Positions 1-6,529 of a DNA stretch of 12,931 nt are shown here, piece by piece. Source of the DNA: Rhodospirillales bacterium (GTDB lineage: Bacteria; Pseudomonadota; Alphaproteobacteria; Reyranellales; Reyranellaceae); the NCBI GenBank assembly GCA_013205335.1, contig JABMNB010000713.1, positions 1 through 12,931 on the forward strand, read 5' to 3'. Within the stretch, counting starts at the first letter, position 1, and each line of letters opens with the position of its first letter. The notes under the pieces are model-generated. The model made no database searches. It saw only the letters and a list, made by a program, of their open reading frames with translations, and had not been told where the DNA came from. Position numbers and translations under genes: made by a program.

Positions 1-13
1 GCAGGCTGGGACT

Positions 14-622
14 GTGACCGTGACCGGAACCAGAATCCTGTTCCTGCCCGGCGCCGGTGGCTCTCCGCATTTCTGGAAGCCGGTCGCGGCGGCGCTTCCG
101 GCCGACTGGCCCACGGAGCATTTCGGCTGGCCGGGCCTCGGTGCCCAGCCGCACGATTCGGCGGTTCGTGGCCTCGACAACCTGAAGCGGCTGGTGACGG
201 CGAAGATGGACGGGCCGGTTGATCTGGTTGCGCAGTCGATGGGGGGCGTCCTCGCCGCGCAGATCGCCCTGGAGCATCCGGAGCGGGTGCGCCGGATGGT
301 GCTGTGCGTGACGTCGGGAGGCGTCGACATGGTGGGTCTCGGCGCCGCCGAATGGCGCGCCGACTATCGCCGTTCTTTCCCGAAGGCCGCCGCGTGGATC
401 ACCGATGGCACCGCATCGCCGCCGTTGCCGGTCGAGAAGATCGCGGCACCGACCCTGCTGATCTGGGGTGACAGGGATGCGGTGAGCCCGGTCGCGGTGG
501 GGCGGCATCTCGCGTCGCGCCTGCCAGATGCCTGCCTCGAGATCGTGCCGGGCGGCGATCACGACGTGGCCGGCACCCATGCCGACCTCGTCGCGCGCCT
601 GATCGCAAAGCATCTTGCGTAG
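14..622 (+). CDS. Small alpha/beta-fold hydrolase
   Basis: A 202-residue serine hydrolase of the alpha/beta fold; substrate not predictable. An N-terminal beta strand leads into LPGAGGS (residues 11-17), the usual oxyanion-hole loop. The nucleophile elbow is AQSMGG with Ser75, followed by a typical helix. WGDRD supplies the acid (Asp155), and GGDHD supplies His183, so the catalytic triad is complete. There is almost no lid between the nucleophile and the acid, which makes it short for the family. The start taken here is a GTG at 14; the frame stays open to the window edge, so the true start could lie outside, although the protein already begins at the expected first strand. No signal peptide or membrane segment is visible, so it is probably cytoplasmic. 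It converges on the oxidoreductase at 753-1643. Confidence 0.85.
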   Translation: MTVTGTRILFLPGAGGSPHFWKPVAAALPADWPTEHFGWPGLGAQPHDSAVRGLDNLKRLVTAKMDGPVDLVAQSMGGVLAAQIALEHPERVRRMVLCVTSGGVDMVGLGAAEWRADYRRSFPKAAAWITDGTASPPLPVEKIAAPTLLIWGDRDAVSPVAVGRHLASRLPDACLEIVPGGDHDVAGTHADLVARLIAKHLA

Positions 623-630
623 AGTCACCA

Positions 631-740
631 CCTCATCCTGAGGAACCGCGCGAAGCGCGGTGTCTCGAAGGATGGGCAACAAACGTGGTGCGCGCGCCCA
701 TGCTTCGAGACGGCCGCTTTGCGGCCTCCTCAGCATGAGG
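631..740. repeat. Long palindromic intergenic repeat with internal hairpins
   Basis: A 110-bp imperfect inverted repeat fills most of the gap between two convergent genes. The left arm (631-676) and right arm (697-740) are complementary: CCTCATCCTGAGG (631-643) pairs with 728-740 with one mismatch, and GTCTCGAAGGATGGG (662-676) pairs with 697-711 with one mismatch. Each arm also carries its own small hairpins: CCGCGC-GAA-GCGCGG at 646-660 and GGCCGC-TTT-GCGGCC at 712-726, and each 13-mer end folds on itself around a 3-nt loop. Only about 20 nt separate the arms. The CCTCATCCTGAGGA / GTCTCGAAGGATG wording matches repeats I know from many intergenic regions of Bradyrhizobium-like alphaproteobacteria. 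Its place between two 3' ends suggests a bidirectional terminator or mRNA 3'-end stabiliser; that role is inference. Confidence 0.88.
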
Positions 741-752
741 TTGTTGTTTGGC

Positions 753-1643
753 CTAAGGCTTGACGGTCTTCTTCAGGACCGACTCGTAGACCTGCAGGAT
801 CGCCGAGCTGTCGTTGTTGCCGAGGCCCATGCGGCGGGCCATGCGCTGCAGGTTGTGCGTCGCCGAGCCTTGCGGCAGCGGCACGTCGAGTTCATCGGCC
901 AGTTCCATCGCGAGGTGGAGGTCCTTGTGCGCGAGGTTGAGGGCGAAGGACGGCGGCGAGAACTTGCCCGAGAGGGCGCGTTCCGAGAAGGACTTGAAGA
1001 CCGCTGAATTGCCGCTGGAGCTGGCGATGACCTGTATGAGCTTCTGCGGATCGAGGCCGGCCGTGACACCCAGCATCAGGCCTTCTGCCGCGGCGGCCGC
1101 GTTGCAGAAGGCCATCATGTTGTTCACCAGCTTGGCCACCGTGCCGGTGCCCAGCTCGCCCATGTGGATCACGTTGGCGCTGAACGACTGCAGCACCGGC
1201 AGCGCGTCGTCGAACGCCTTCTTGTCGCCGCCCACCATGATGGCGATGGTCGCGGCCTCGGCGCCGACCGTGCCGCCGCTCACCGGTGCGTCGAGCATGG
1301 CGATGCCCTTGGCGGCCATGGCGGCGCCGATCTTCTTCACCATCGACGGCGCGTTGGTGCTGAGGTCGATGTAGGTCTGGCCCTTGCCGAGATTGGCCAG
1401 GATGCCGCCGTCGCCCAGAGCCACGGCCTCGACGTCACGGGGCATGGGGAGCGACGTCATCACGATGTCGGCGCCCTGGGTCACCTCGGCGACGGATTTC
1501 GCGGCGCTTGCGCCGAGATCGGTGCAGGTCTTCACGGCCTCGGGATTCAGGTCGAATACCGTGACCGCATGGTTGCTGCGCTTGATGAGGTTGCGGCACA
1601 TGGGGCCGCCCATATTGCCGACACCGATATATCCGACCTTCAT
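753..1643 (-). CDS. NAD(P)-dependent beta-hydroxyacid dehydrogenase (3-hydroxyisobutyrate dehydrogenase family)
   Basis: A 296-residue enzyme, the usual length for the 3-hydroxyisobutyrate / tartronate-semialdehyde reductase family, which oxidises beta-hydroxyacids with NAD(P). The N-terminal Rossmann domain opens with GxGxxG (Gly7, Gly9, Gly12) and ends its second strand in VFDLN (Asp31), which favours NAD over NADP. The substrate-binding signature DAPVSGG is at residues 118-124, and the catalytic lysine is Lys171 in AKLVNN, the same number as in characterised 3-hydroxyisobutyrate dehydrogenases. The all-helical C-terminal domain is complete. The ATG at 1643 has a good GGGAGGA Shine-Dalgarno a few bases upstream, at about 1651-1657 on this strand. 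It is divergent from the DUF445 gene. The substrate could be 3-hydroxyisobutyrate (valine breakdown), tartronate semialdehyde or a related acid; sequence alone does not decide. Confidence 0.9.
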   Translation of the reverse strand: MKVGYIGVGNMGGPMCRNLIKRSNHAVTVFDLNPEAVKTCTDLGASAAKSVAEVTQGADIVMTSLPMPRDVEAVALGDGGILANLGKGQTYIDLSTNAPSMVKKIGAAMAAKGIAMLDAPVSGGTVGAEAATIAIMVGGDKKAFDDALPVLQSFSANVIHMGELGTGTVAKLVNNMMAFCNAAAAAEGLMLGVTAGLDPQKLIQVIASSSGNSAVFKSFSERALSGKFSPPSFALNLAHKDLHLAMELADELDVPLPQGSATHNLQRMARRMGLGNNDSSAILQVYESVLKKTVKP

Positions 1644-1675
1644 GGCTGTCCTCCCGGGAACATGCAGTTGGAGGG

Positions 1676-1710
1676 ACTATACGACGGAATCAGCGTGCGC
1701 TTGCTATAAC
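1676..1710. promoter_or_regulatory. Putative divergent promoter region
   Basis: Between the divergent genes there are two -10-like hexamers on opposite strands: an extended -10 TGCTATAAC at 1702-1710 on the plus strand, and TATAGT on the minus strand (plus-strand ACTATA, 1676-1681). Neither has a convincing TTGACA-like -35 at the proper distance. A start site about 6-7 nt after the plus-strand box would lie near 1717, just before the ATG at 1740. Assigned by eye only. Confidence 0.3.
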
Positions 1711-1739
1711 GACCCCGAAACTTGGAGAGCCGACACTTC

Positions 1740-1826
1740 ATGCCGCGAAACAAGCTGTCCGATTCCCACGACTCCGCCTCCGATGAAGCGGAAAATGGAG
1801 TGCTGGGCATGTGGGCCGTCAGTTGA
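1740..1826 (+). CDS. Possible short upstream ORF or lost N-terminus of the DUF445 gene
   Basis: An ATG at 1740, preceded by TTGGAG at about 1722-1727 and only some 25 nt after a plausible promoter, opens a 28-codon ORF ending in TGA at 1824-1826. Its product begins MPRNKLSDSHDSASDEAENG, which is hydrophilic and acidic. It overlaps the GTG start of the DUF445 gene (1811) by 16 nt in another frame. It could be a translated leader coupled to the downstream gene, or the original N-terminus of that protein separated by a frameshift. It resembles nothing I recognise, and chance is a real possibility. Confidence 0.25.
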   Translation: MPRNKLSDSHDSASDEAENGVLGMWAVS

Positions 1827-3082
1827 ACCGCGACGCCGAGCGCGGGCGTTCGCTGCGGCGCATCAAGCTCGCGGCAACGCTGTTGCTGGTGGCGACGGCG
1901 GCGCTGTTCATCGTGGCGCGGCACCTCGAGCCGCTCCACTGGGCCTGGGGCTATGTTGCGGCTTTCGCGGCGGCGGCGACGGTCGGCGGGCTGGCCGACT
2001 GGTATGCCATCGTGGCCCTGTTCCGTCGGCCGCTCGGCCTGCCGATCCCGCACACCGCGATCGTGCCGCGCAATCACCATCGCATTGCGGAGAATCTCGG
2101 CGAGTTCATCGAGACGAATTTCCTGGCGCCCGAACCGGTCGAAGCGCGTCTGCGCGAAGTCGACTTCGCCAGCCTCGTGGCCGACTGGCTGAGCGACCGC
2201 GAGCGCAGCGCCGCGCTTGCGGGCTTCATGGTGCGACTGGTGCCGCAGGCCCTGGCCGCCGTCGAACAATCCGGACTCAAGGGTTTCCTCGGCAAGCGCG
2301 CCATGGCCGAGCTGGAGCGGATCGAACTCGCGCCGCTGGCGGCAGGCCTGCTGAGCGCCGTCACCGAGAAGGGGCGGCACCAGCGGCTTCTCGACGAGTT
2401 GCTGGTGGCGCTGGAGAAGGTGCTGGCCAACGAGGAGACGCTGGCGGCTCTGCGGGAGAAGATTCGCCACGAGCTGCCGGCGCTGTTCAATCTCTACCGT
2501 GCCGACGCCTATCTGCTGCGCAAGATCGTCGCCTCGACCTCGGCTTTCATCAAGGACGCGCGCGGCGATGCCAACCACCCGTTGCGACAGGAGTTCAACA
2601 GCTTCGTTGCAAACTTCATCGAACGCCTGCGCACGTCGAAAGCCTTTGCCCGCCGCGCCGAAAGCCTGAAGCGCGACCTGCTGGCACGGCGGGAGATCGC
2701 GACCATGGCCGAGGGTGCCTGGGAGAGCGTGCGGGCGTTTCTCGAACGGGATGCGCGCGCCGACGACAGCCAGGTTCGCCGGCAGCTCGAAGTGATGCTG
2801 GTCGATGTCGGCAGCCAGCTGGCGCGCGATCCGGCGATCCGCGCCGAAATCAACCGCGGCATGGTGCGGGTCCTTGCAGATTTCGTGCAGAGTCAGAAGA
2901 GCGGCGTCGGCCGCTTCATCGCCGACCAGGTGAAGTCCTGGGACATCGACGTGCTGATCGGCCGCATCGAGCTGACGGTCGGACGCGATCTGCAATATAT
3001 CCGTTTCAATGGTGCCATGATCGGCGGGCTCGCCGGATTGGCCTTGCACGCGCTGGAGCAGGGGTTGAAGCTGCACCTGTAA
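1811..3082 (+). CDS. DUF445 family inner-membrane protein (YjiN-like)
   Basis: A 423-residue member of the DUF445 family, close in length to E. coli YjiN (about 426). The family's function is not established. A hydrophobic helix at about residues 20-37 is followed by a second at about 45-61, running straight into the family signature ADWYAIVALFRRPLGLPIPH and IVPRN. The middle 300 residues are charged and helical, probably a long coiled or helical domain, and a final hydrophobic stretch (AMIGGLAGLALHAL) near residues 400-415 suggests a C-terminal membrane anchor. The frame is closed upstream by a TGA at 1784, so the GTG at 1811 is the first usable start; GGAG at 1797-1800 is a plausible ribosome site. 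The phasin follows 15 nt downstream, so the two are probably co-transcribed. The start is less certain than the family. Confidence 0.85.
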   Translation: MGRQLNRDAERGRSLRRIKLAATLLLVATAALFIVARHLEPLHWAWGYVAAFAAAATVGGLADWYAIVALFRRPLGLPIPHTAIVPRNHHRIAENLGEFIETNFLAPEPVEARLREVDFASLVADWLSDRERSAALAGFMVRLVPQALAAVEQSGLKGFLGKRAMAELERIELAPLAAGLLSAVTEKGRHQRLLDELLVALEKVLANEETLAALREKIRHELPALFNLYRADAYLLRKIVASTSAFIKDARGDANHPLRQEFNSFVANFIERLRTSKAFARRAESLKRDLLARREIATMAEGAWESVRAFLERDARADDSQVRRQLEVMLVDVGSQLARDPAIRAEINRGMVRVLADFVQSQKSGVGRFIADQVKSWDIDVLIGRIELTVGRDLQYIRFNGAMIGGLAGLALHALEQGLKLHL

Positions 3083-3097
3083 CCACAGGAGGTTCGC

Positions 3098-3523
3098 ATG
3101 GCCGATCCAGCACAGAACTTCACCGACATGTTCAAGAAATTCGGCGAACAGCTCAAGGTCCCGTCTTTCGACATGACGAAGATCATGGAGCAGCAGCAGA
3201 AGAACCTGGAGGCGATGACCAGGTCGTGGCAGGCGATGGCCGGAGGCGCGAGCGAGATCGCGCAGAAGCAGAAGGAGATCTTCGAGGCCGCGATGAGGGA
3301 CATGGCCGAGATGGCGCAATCCTACAAGCCGGGCGGCAATCCTCAGGAAGTCATGGCCAAGCAGGCCGAGTTCGCCAAGAAGGCGATGGAAGCGGCGATC
3401 GCCAACACCAAGGACATTGCCGAACTGGTGCAGAAGTCGAGCACCGAGGCTTTCAAGATCGTGCAGGAGCGGATGAAGGAATCCTACGAACAGATCCGCA
3501 CCACGGTCGACAAGAAATCGTAG
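3098..3523 (+). CDS. Phasin family protein
   Basis: A 141-residue phasin, a small amphipathic helical protein that coats polyhydroxyalkanoate granules and keeps them small and dispersed. The sequence is almost entirely predicted helix and rich in Ala, Lys, Glu, Met and Gln, with no signal peptide. The first half carries the family pattern (MFKKFGEQLKVPSFDM followed by QQKNLEAM), and the second half has the long amphipathic helix typical of phasins (KQAEFAKKAMEAAI, STEAFKIVQERM). AGGAGG lies a few bases before the ATG at 3098, a strong ribosome site that fits an abundant protein. It is the second gene after DUF445 and is followed 17 nt later by a strong stem-loop and then a terminator. With the acyl-CoA ligase downstream it points to storage-polymer and fatty-acid metabolism. 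No PHA synthase is present in this window. Confidence 0.9.
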   Translation: MADPAQNFTDMFKKFGEQLKVPSFDMTKIMEQQQKNLEAMTRSWQAMAGGASEIAQKQKEIFEAAMRDMAEMAQSYKPGGNPQEVMAKQAEFAKKAMEAAIANTKDIAELVQKSSTEAFKIVQERMKESYEQIRTTVDKKS

Positions 3524-3539
3524 CACGAGTGAACTGAGG

Positions 3540-3664
3540 CGGAGTCGGCGCACCGTCCTCAGGACTGCGCCACTCCGGTTTCCCCGTGCCGCCGGTGCGC
3601 CGGATCTGCCCATACGGGCAGAACATGCAACTCGAACGCCCGTCGCGAGGACGGGCTTTTTTTT
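3540..3664 (+). ncRNA. Candidate structured RNA: phasin 3' UTR, small RNA, or terminator-controlled leader of the acyl-CoA ligase
   Basis: This non-coding stretch is densely structured. Stem 1 (3541-3576) pairs GGAGT/ACTCC, GGCGCA/TGCGCC and GTCC/GGAC around a TCA loop, with two small bulges. A second perfect hairpin, CTGCCC-ATAC-GGGCAG, is at 3606-3621, and an intrinsic terminator is at 3638-3664. Two alternative helices compete with these. CGGCGCACCG (3546-3555) can pair perfectly over 10 bp with CGGTGCGCCG (3593-3602). ACGGGC (3614-3619) can pair with GCCCGT (3638-3643), the left arm of the terminator, and would act as an antiterminator. I do not recognise an Rfam family. The pairing was read by eye; function is inference. 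Confidence 0.4.
3638..3664 (+). terminator. Rho-independent terminator after the phasin transcript
   Basis: A perfect 7-bp stem, GCCCGTC (3638-3644) and GACGGGC (3650-3656), closes a 5-nt GCGAG loop and is followed at once by eight T residues (3657-3664). This is a textbook intrinsic terminator for the DUF445-phasin transcript. It lies 54 nt before the acyl-CoA ligase start, so it also gates any read-through into that gene. Confidence 0.88.
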
Positions 3665-3676
3665 GTGGGTCGACGC

Positions 3677-3682
3677 TATAGT
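3677..3682 (+). promoter_or_regulatory. Possible -10 box for the acyl-CoA ligase gene
   Basis: TATAGT at 3677-3682 lies just past the terminator and 36 nt before the GTG start, where a promoter would be expected if the ligase has its own transcript. No good -35 hexamer is present at 16-18 nt upstream (that space is the terminator stem), so confidence is low. Confidence 0.25.
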
Positions 3683-3718
3683 GCTGTCCAACGAGCAATA
3701 CGTTCCGGGAGAAACGAC

Positions 3719-5407
3719 GTGGACCGCTTCTGGCTCAAGAGCTATCCGCCAGGCGTGCCGGCGGACATCGATCCATCGGCCTATGCCAGCGTCGTGTCTC
3801 TGTTCGAAGAGAGCTTCTCGAAGCATCGCGACAAGCGGGCCTATGTCTGCATGGACAAGGCGCTGACCTTCGGCGAGATCGACTTCCTGTCGACGGCCCT
3901 CGGCGCGTGGCTGCAGGGGCGCGGCCTGAAGCGTGGCGCGCGCGTTGCGATCATGATGCCGAATGTCCTGCAATATCCGGTCGCCGTCGCCGCGGTGCTG
4001 CGGGCAGGCTTCATCGCCGTCAACGTCAACCCGCTTTACACCGGTCGCGAACTCGAGCATCAGCTTCGCGACTCCGGCGCCGAAGCCATCATCATCCTCG
4101 AGAATTTCGCGACGACGCTGCAGCGGGTGGTCGCGCACACCGCCGTCAAGCATGTCGTGGTCGCCTCGATGGGCGATCTGCTTGGATTCCCCAAGGGCCC
4201 GATCGTCAACTTCGTCGTTCGCACCATGCGCAAGATGGTGCCGGCCTGGTCGTTGCCGGGCCATGTTAAGTTCAACGATGCCATCAGCGCAGGGCGAAGG
4301 ATGACGTTGGACCGGCCGCAGCTCGGTCCCGACGACGTCGCGGTCCTGCAATACACGGGTGGCACGACCGGGGTCTCGAAGGGCGCGACCCTGCTCCATC
4401 GCACCCTGGTCGCCAATCTGCTGGCCTCGGAAGCCTGGATGCAACCGGGGCTGCAGCGCAGGAAGATCAGCGGCCAGCTCACCATCGTGTGCGCCTTGCC
4501 GCTCTACCATGTGTTCGCGTTCGTCACCTGCGGCCTGCTCGGCCTGCGCACTGGCGCGCTCAACGTGCTCATTCCAAACCCGCGCGATCTGGACGGCATG
4601 ATCAAGGATCTGTCGAAGTACAGGATCAACGTCTTTCCGGCAGTCAATACGCTGTTCAATGGGCTGGCCAACCGGCCTGAGTTCGCCAGGCTCGACTTCT
4701 CCGAACTGGTCATCTCGAACGGCGGCGGCACGGCGGTTCAGGAGTCGGTGGCGAAGAAGTGGCTCGCCATCACCGGCTGTCCGGTCTGCGAGGGGTACGG
4801 CTTGAGCGAAACATCGGCCGGCGTCACCTGCAACCCCACCGACTCGGAGGCCTATACGGGCACCATCGGCTTGCCCTTGCCCAACGTCGAAATCCGGATT
4901 CTCGACGATGACGGCAAGGACGTGGCGCTGGGGCAGGCGGGTGAGATCGCGATCCGCGGTCCACAGGTCATGCGGGACTATTGGCAGCAGCCGCAGGAGA
5001 CCGCGAAGGTCATGACGGCGGACGGGTTCTTCAAGTCGGGCGACGTCGGCATCATGGATGCACGCGGCTACATCAAGATCGTGGATCGCAAGAAGGACAT
5101 GATCCTGGTCTCGGGCTTCAACGTGTATCCCAACGAGGTCGAGGAGGTCGTCGCGGCCCATCCCGGCGTGCTCGAATGTGCGGCGATCGGTGTGCCGGAT
5201 GCCAACTCCGGGGAGGCGGTGATGCTGTTCGTGGTGAAGAAGGATCCCGCGCTTACCAGGGAGGCCCTCGCCGCCTACTGCGCCAGGGAGCTGACGGGCT
5301 ACAAGCGGCCCAGGCACATCGAGTTCCGGGACGACCTGCCGAAGAGCAATGTCGGCAAGATCCTGCGCCGCGAACTGCGGGACGGAGTGGTCAAGAAGGC
5401 GGCGTGA
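3719..5407 (+). CDS. fadD: Long-chain fatty acid--CoA ligase
   Basis: A 562-residue acyl-CoA synthetase that activates fatty acids to acyl-CoA through an acyl-adenylate, using ATP and CoA. Length and motif positions match E. coli FadD (561). The ATP-binding P-loop YTGGTTGVSKG begins at Tyr212, the adenylate motif YGLSET at residue 360, the FACS signature (DRKKDMILVSGFNVYPNEVE) lies in the region after about residue 450, and the catalytic lysine of the C-terminal domain is Lys547 in SNVGK. I chose the GTG at 3719: it gives the usual FadD N-terminus (DRFWLKSYPPGVP) and has GGGAGAA about 6 nt upstream. The in-frame GTG at 3665 abuts the terminator T-run and adds residues unlike the family. The gene sits between the phasin and a lipoprotein pair. 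Exact chain-length preference cannot be read. Confidence 0.92.
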   Translation: MDRFWLKSYPPGVPADIDPSAYASVVSLFEESFSKHRDKRAYVCMDKALTFGEIDFLSTALGAWLQGRGLKRGARVAIMMPNVLQYPVAVAAVLRAGFIAVNVNPLYTGRELEHQLRDSGAEAIIILENFATTLQRVVAHTAVKHVVVASMGDLLGFPKGPIVNFVVRTMRKMVPAWSLPGHVKFNDAISAGRRMTLDRPQLGPDDVAVLQYTGGTTGVSKGATLLHRTLVANLLASEAWMQPGLQRRKISGQLTIVCALPLYHVFAFVTCGLLGLRTGALNVLIPNPRDLDGMIKDLSKYRINVFPAVNTLFNGLANRPEFARLDFSELVISNGGGTAVQESVAKKWLAITGCPVCEGYGLSETSAGVTCNPTDSEAYTGTIGLPLPNVEIRILDDDGKDVALGQAGEIAIRGPQVMRDYWQQPQETAKVMTADGFFKSGDVGIMDARGYIKIVDRKKDMILVSGFNVYPNEVEEVVAAHPGVLECAAIGVPDANSGEAVMLFVVKKDPALTREALAAYCARELTGYKRPRHIEFRDDLPKSNVGKILRRELRDGVVKKAA

Positions 5408-5473
5408 CTCCTGCAGGGAACCTGCAACTCCCATGGCACGTTCCGTGGTCAGGAAATTCCCTGGAGGACACTC

Positions 5474-6085
5474 ATGATCGCCACGAAGATTCTCGCCGTG
5501 ACAGCCCTCGGCCTGGCCGCCGCCGCCTGCAGCAGCACCACCTATGAAACCCGCACGGCCAGCCCCCGCTACGCGGTGAGCACTTCCGAACAGGCCTGCG
5601 TGGACTACGGCTTCCGCGTCGGCACCGACAACTACAACCGCTGCGTTTCGCGGGAGGCCGCCGCCCGGGCCCAGGGCCGCGTCCCGGTCGGCTATACCGT
5701 CGCCAGTCTCGACACCGACGCCCGCAACGCTTGCTATTCCTACGGCCTGACCCCCGGCAGCTCGATATATGACCGCTGCGTGGCCCGTGAAGTCGACGCC
5801 CGCCGCTACCGCGACCAGGCGAATGCGACCTCGGTGCCCGGTCCCGGCTACTATCCGGGCTCGACGACCACCTACTATACGACGGCGCCGGGCGGCCCGC
5901 CCTATTACGGTCCGGCGACAACCACGACGACCAGCACCTACGCCACCCCGCCAGTGGTCTACCAGCCGACCCCGCCGGCCGGCGTTGAGGCCTTCCGTGA
6001 CGAGTATGGTTTCCGCTATGATGGTCAGGGAAACCGGCTCGACCGCAACGGCAACATCATCAGCCCGCAGTCGACCACACGATGA
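5474..6085 (+). CDS. Putative lipoprotein with a tandem two-cysteine repeat
   Basis: A 203-residue secreted lipoprotein of unknown function. The signal peptide ends in a lipobox (AAAAC), so Cys19 would be the lipidated residue; Ser at +2 favours outer-membrane sorting. The mature part carries two copies of one motif: residues 41-65 (ACVDYG, then YNRCVSREAAAR) and 86-110 (ACYSYG, then YDRCVAREVDAR). In both, the two cysteines are 15 residues apart (Cys42/57 and Cys87/102), which suggests one disulfide per repeat. A Tyr/Thr/Pro/Gly-rich low-complexity linker (about 117-165) follows, and the C-terminus has two heptads (FRYDGQG, NRLDRNG). The ATG has a strong GGAGG before it. The next lipoprotein starts 9 nt after the stop codon, so they form an operon. 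I do not recognise a named family. Confidence 0.8.
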   Translation: MIATKILAVTALGLAAAACSSTTYETRTASPRYAVSTSEQACVDYGFRVGTDNYNRCVSREAAARAQGRVPVGYTVASLDTDARNACYSYGLTPGSSIYDRCVAREVDARRYRDQANATSVPGPGYYPGSTTTYYTTAPGGPPYYGPATTTTTSTYATPPVVYQPTPPAGVEAFRDEYGFRYDGQGNRLDRNGNIISPQSTTR

Positions 6086-6094
6086 GGGGGCTTG

Positions 6095-6520
6095 ATGGCT
6101 GCGAGACGTTTTATGGCTGCGACGCTCGGCGTTTCGATGCTCGCCGCCTGCGATCCGCTGCCCCAGCCCCTTTACGGTGAAACGACGCCGCCTGCGGCCT
6201 ATCGGACCCAGCCGGGCGGCGTCCGCATCGACAATGAAGGCTACCAGCTCGATCCGGAAGGCTACCGGATCGACAAGAGCGGTGCCCGCGTTGGCGTCAT
6301 CGACGTGCCGGCCAAGACGGCGGGCGACGATTCCAACGCCGTTGCCGGCTACTACATCAGCAGAACCGGCACGAATGCTCCGGGTCGCGTCGCTTCGTCG
6401 AACGAAGGTTCTGGCACGGGCCCTGGCGGCATGAACCTGCCCACGCCGTCGCAAATGCCGCAGCAGGCGCCGATCACCCCGGCACCGGGCAACGTGCCTC
6501 CGCCGGCAGGATATCGCTGA
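6095..6520 (+). CDS. Putative small lipoprotein with xRxDxxG heptads
   Basis: A 141-residue predicted lipoprotein with no family I can name. The signal peptide ends in LAAC, with Cys19 as the lipidation site; Asp follows at +2, which in enterobacteria would mean inner-membrane retention, although that rule is uncertain here. Residues 43-63 are three successive heptads (VRIDNEG, YQLDPEG, YRIDKSG), and the last third is Pro/Gly/Ser/Gln-rich and probably disordered. I used the ATG at 6095, which has GAGGGGG just upstream; the TTG one codon earlier is also possible, and starting at the Met at 6113 would leave too short a signal peptide. The preceding lipoprotein gene ends 9 nt upstream and shares the heptad pattern, so the two products probably act in the same place. 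The gene converges on the binding-protein gene with 9 nt between stop codons. Confidence 0.75.
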   Translation: MAARRFMAATLGVSMLAACDPLPQPLYGETTPPAAYRTQPGGVRIDNEGYQLDPEGYRIDKSGARVGVIDVPAKTAGDDSNAVAGYYISRTGTNAPGRVASSNEGSGTGPGGMNLPTPSQMPQQAPITPAPGNVPPPAGYR

Positions 6521-6529
6521 GGCTTCGCG

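Noticed and set aside
1384..3537. A 717-codon plus-strand frame across DUF445 and the phasin
   Set aside because: It is out of frame with both recognisable proteins and is Arg/Ala/Gly-rich without domains.
3553..3566. Minus-strand CTGAGGA, resembling a hammerhead ribozyme core
   Set aside because: No stem II followed by GAAA is found next to it, so the core cannot form; it is just one side of stem 1.
3665..3718. Earlier in-frame GTG start for fadD
   Set aside because: It begins directly after the terminator T-run, has no ribosome site, and adds residues unlike known FadD N-termini; the GTG at 3719 fits better.
5412..5426. GCAGG-GAA-CCTGC hairpin after fadD as a terminator
   Set aside because: The stem is only 5 bp and has no T-run; it is not an intrinsic terminator.
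1640..6454. A 1604-codon open frame on the minus strand
   Set aside because: It lies antisense to DUF445, the phasin, fadD and both lipoproteins, all recognisable proteins. Its translation is Arg/His/Asp-rich low-complexity sequence with no domain, the usual mirror frame of GC-rich coding DNA.
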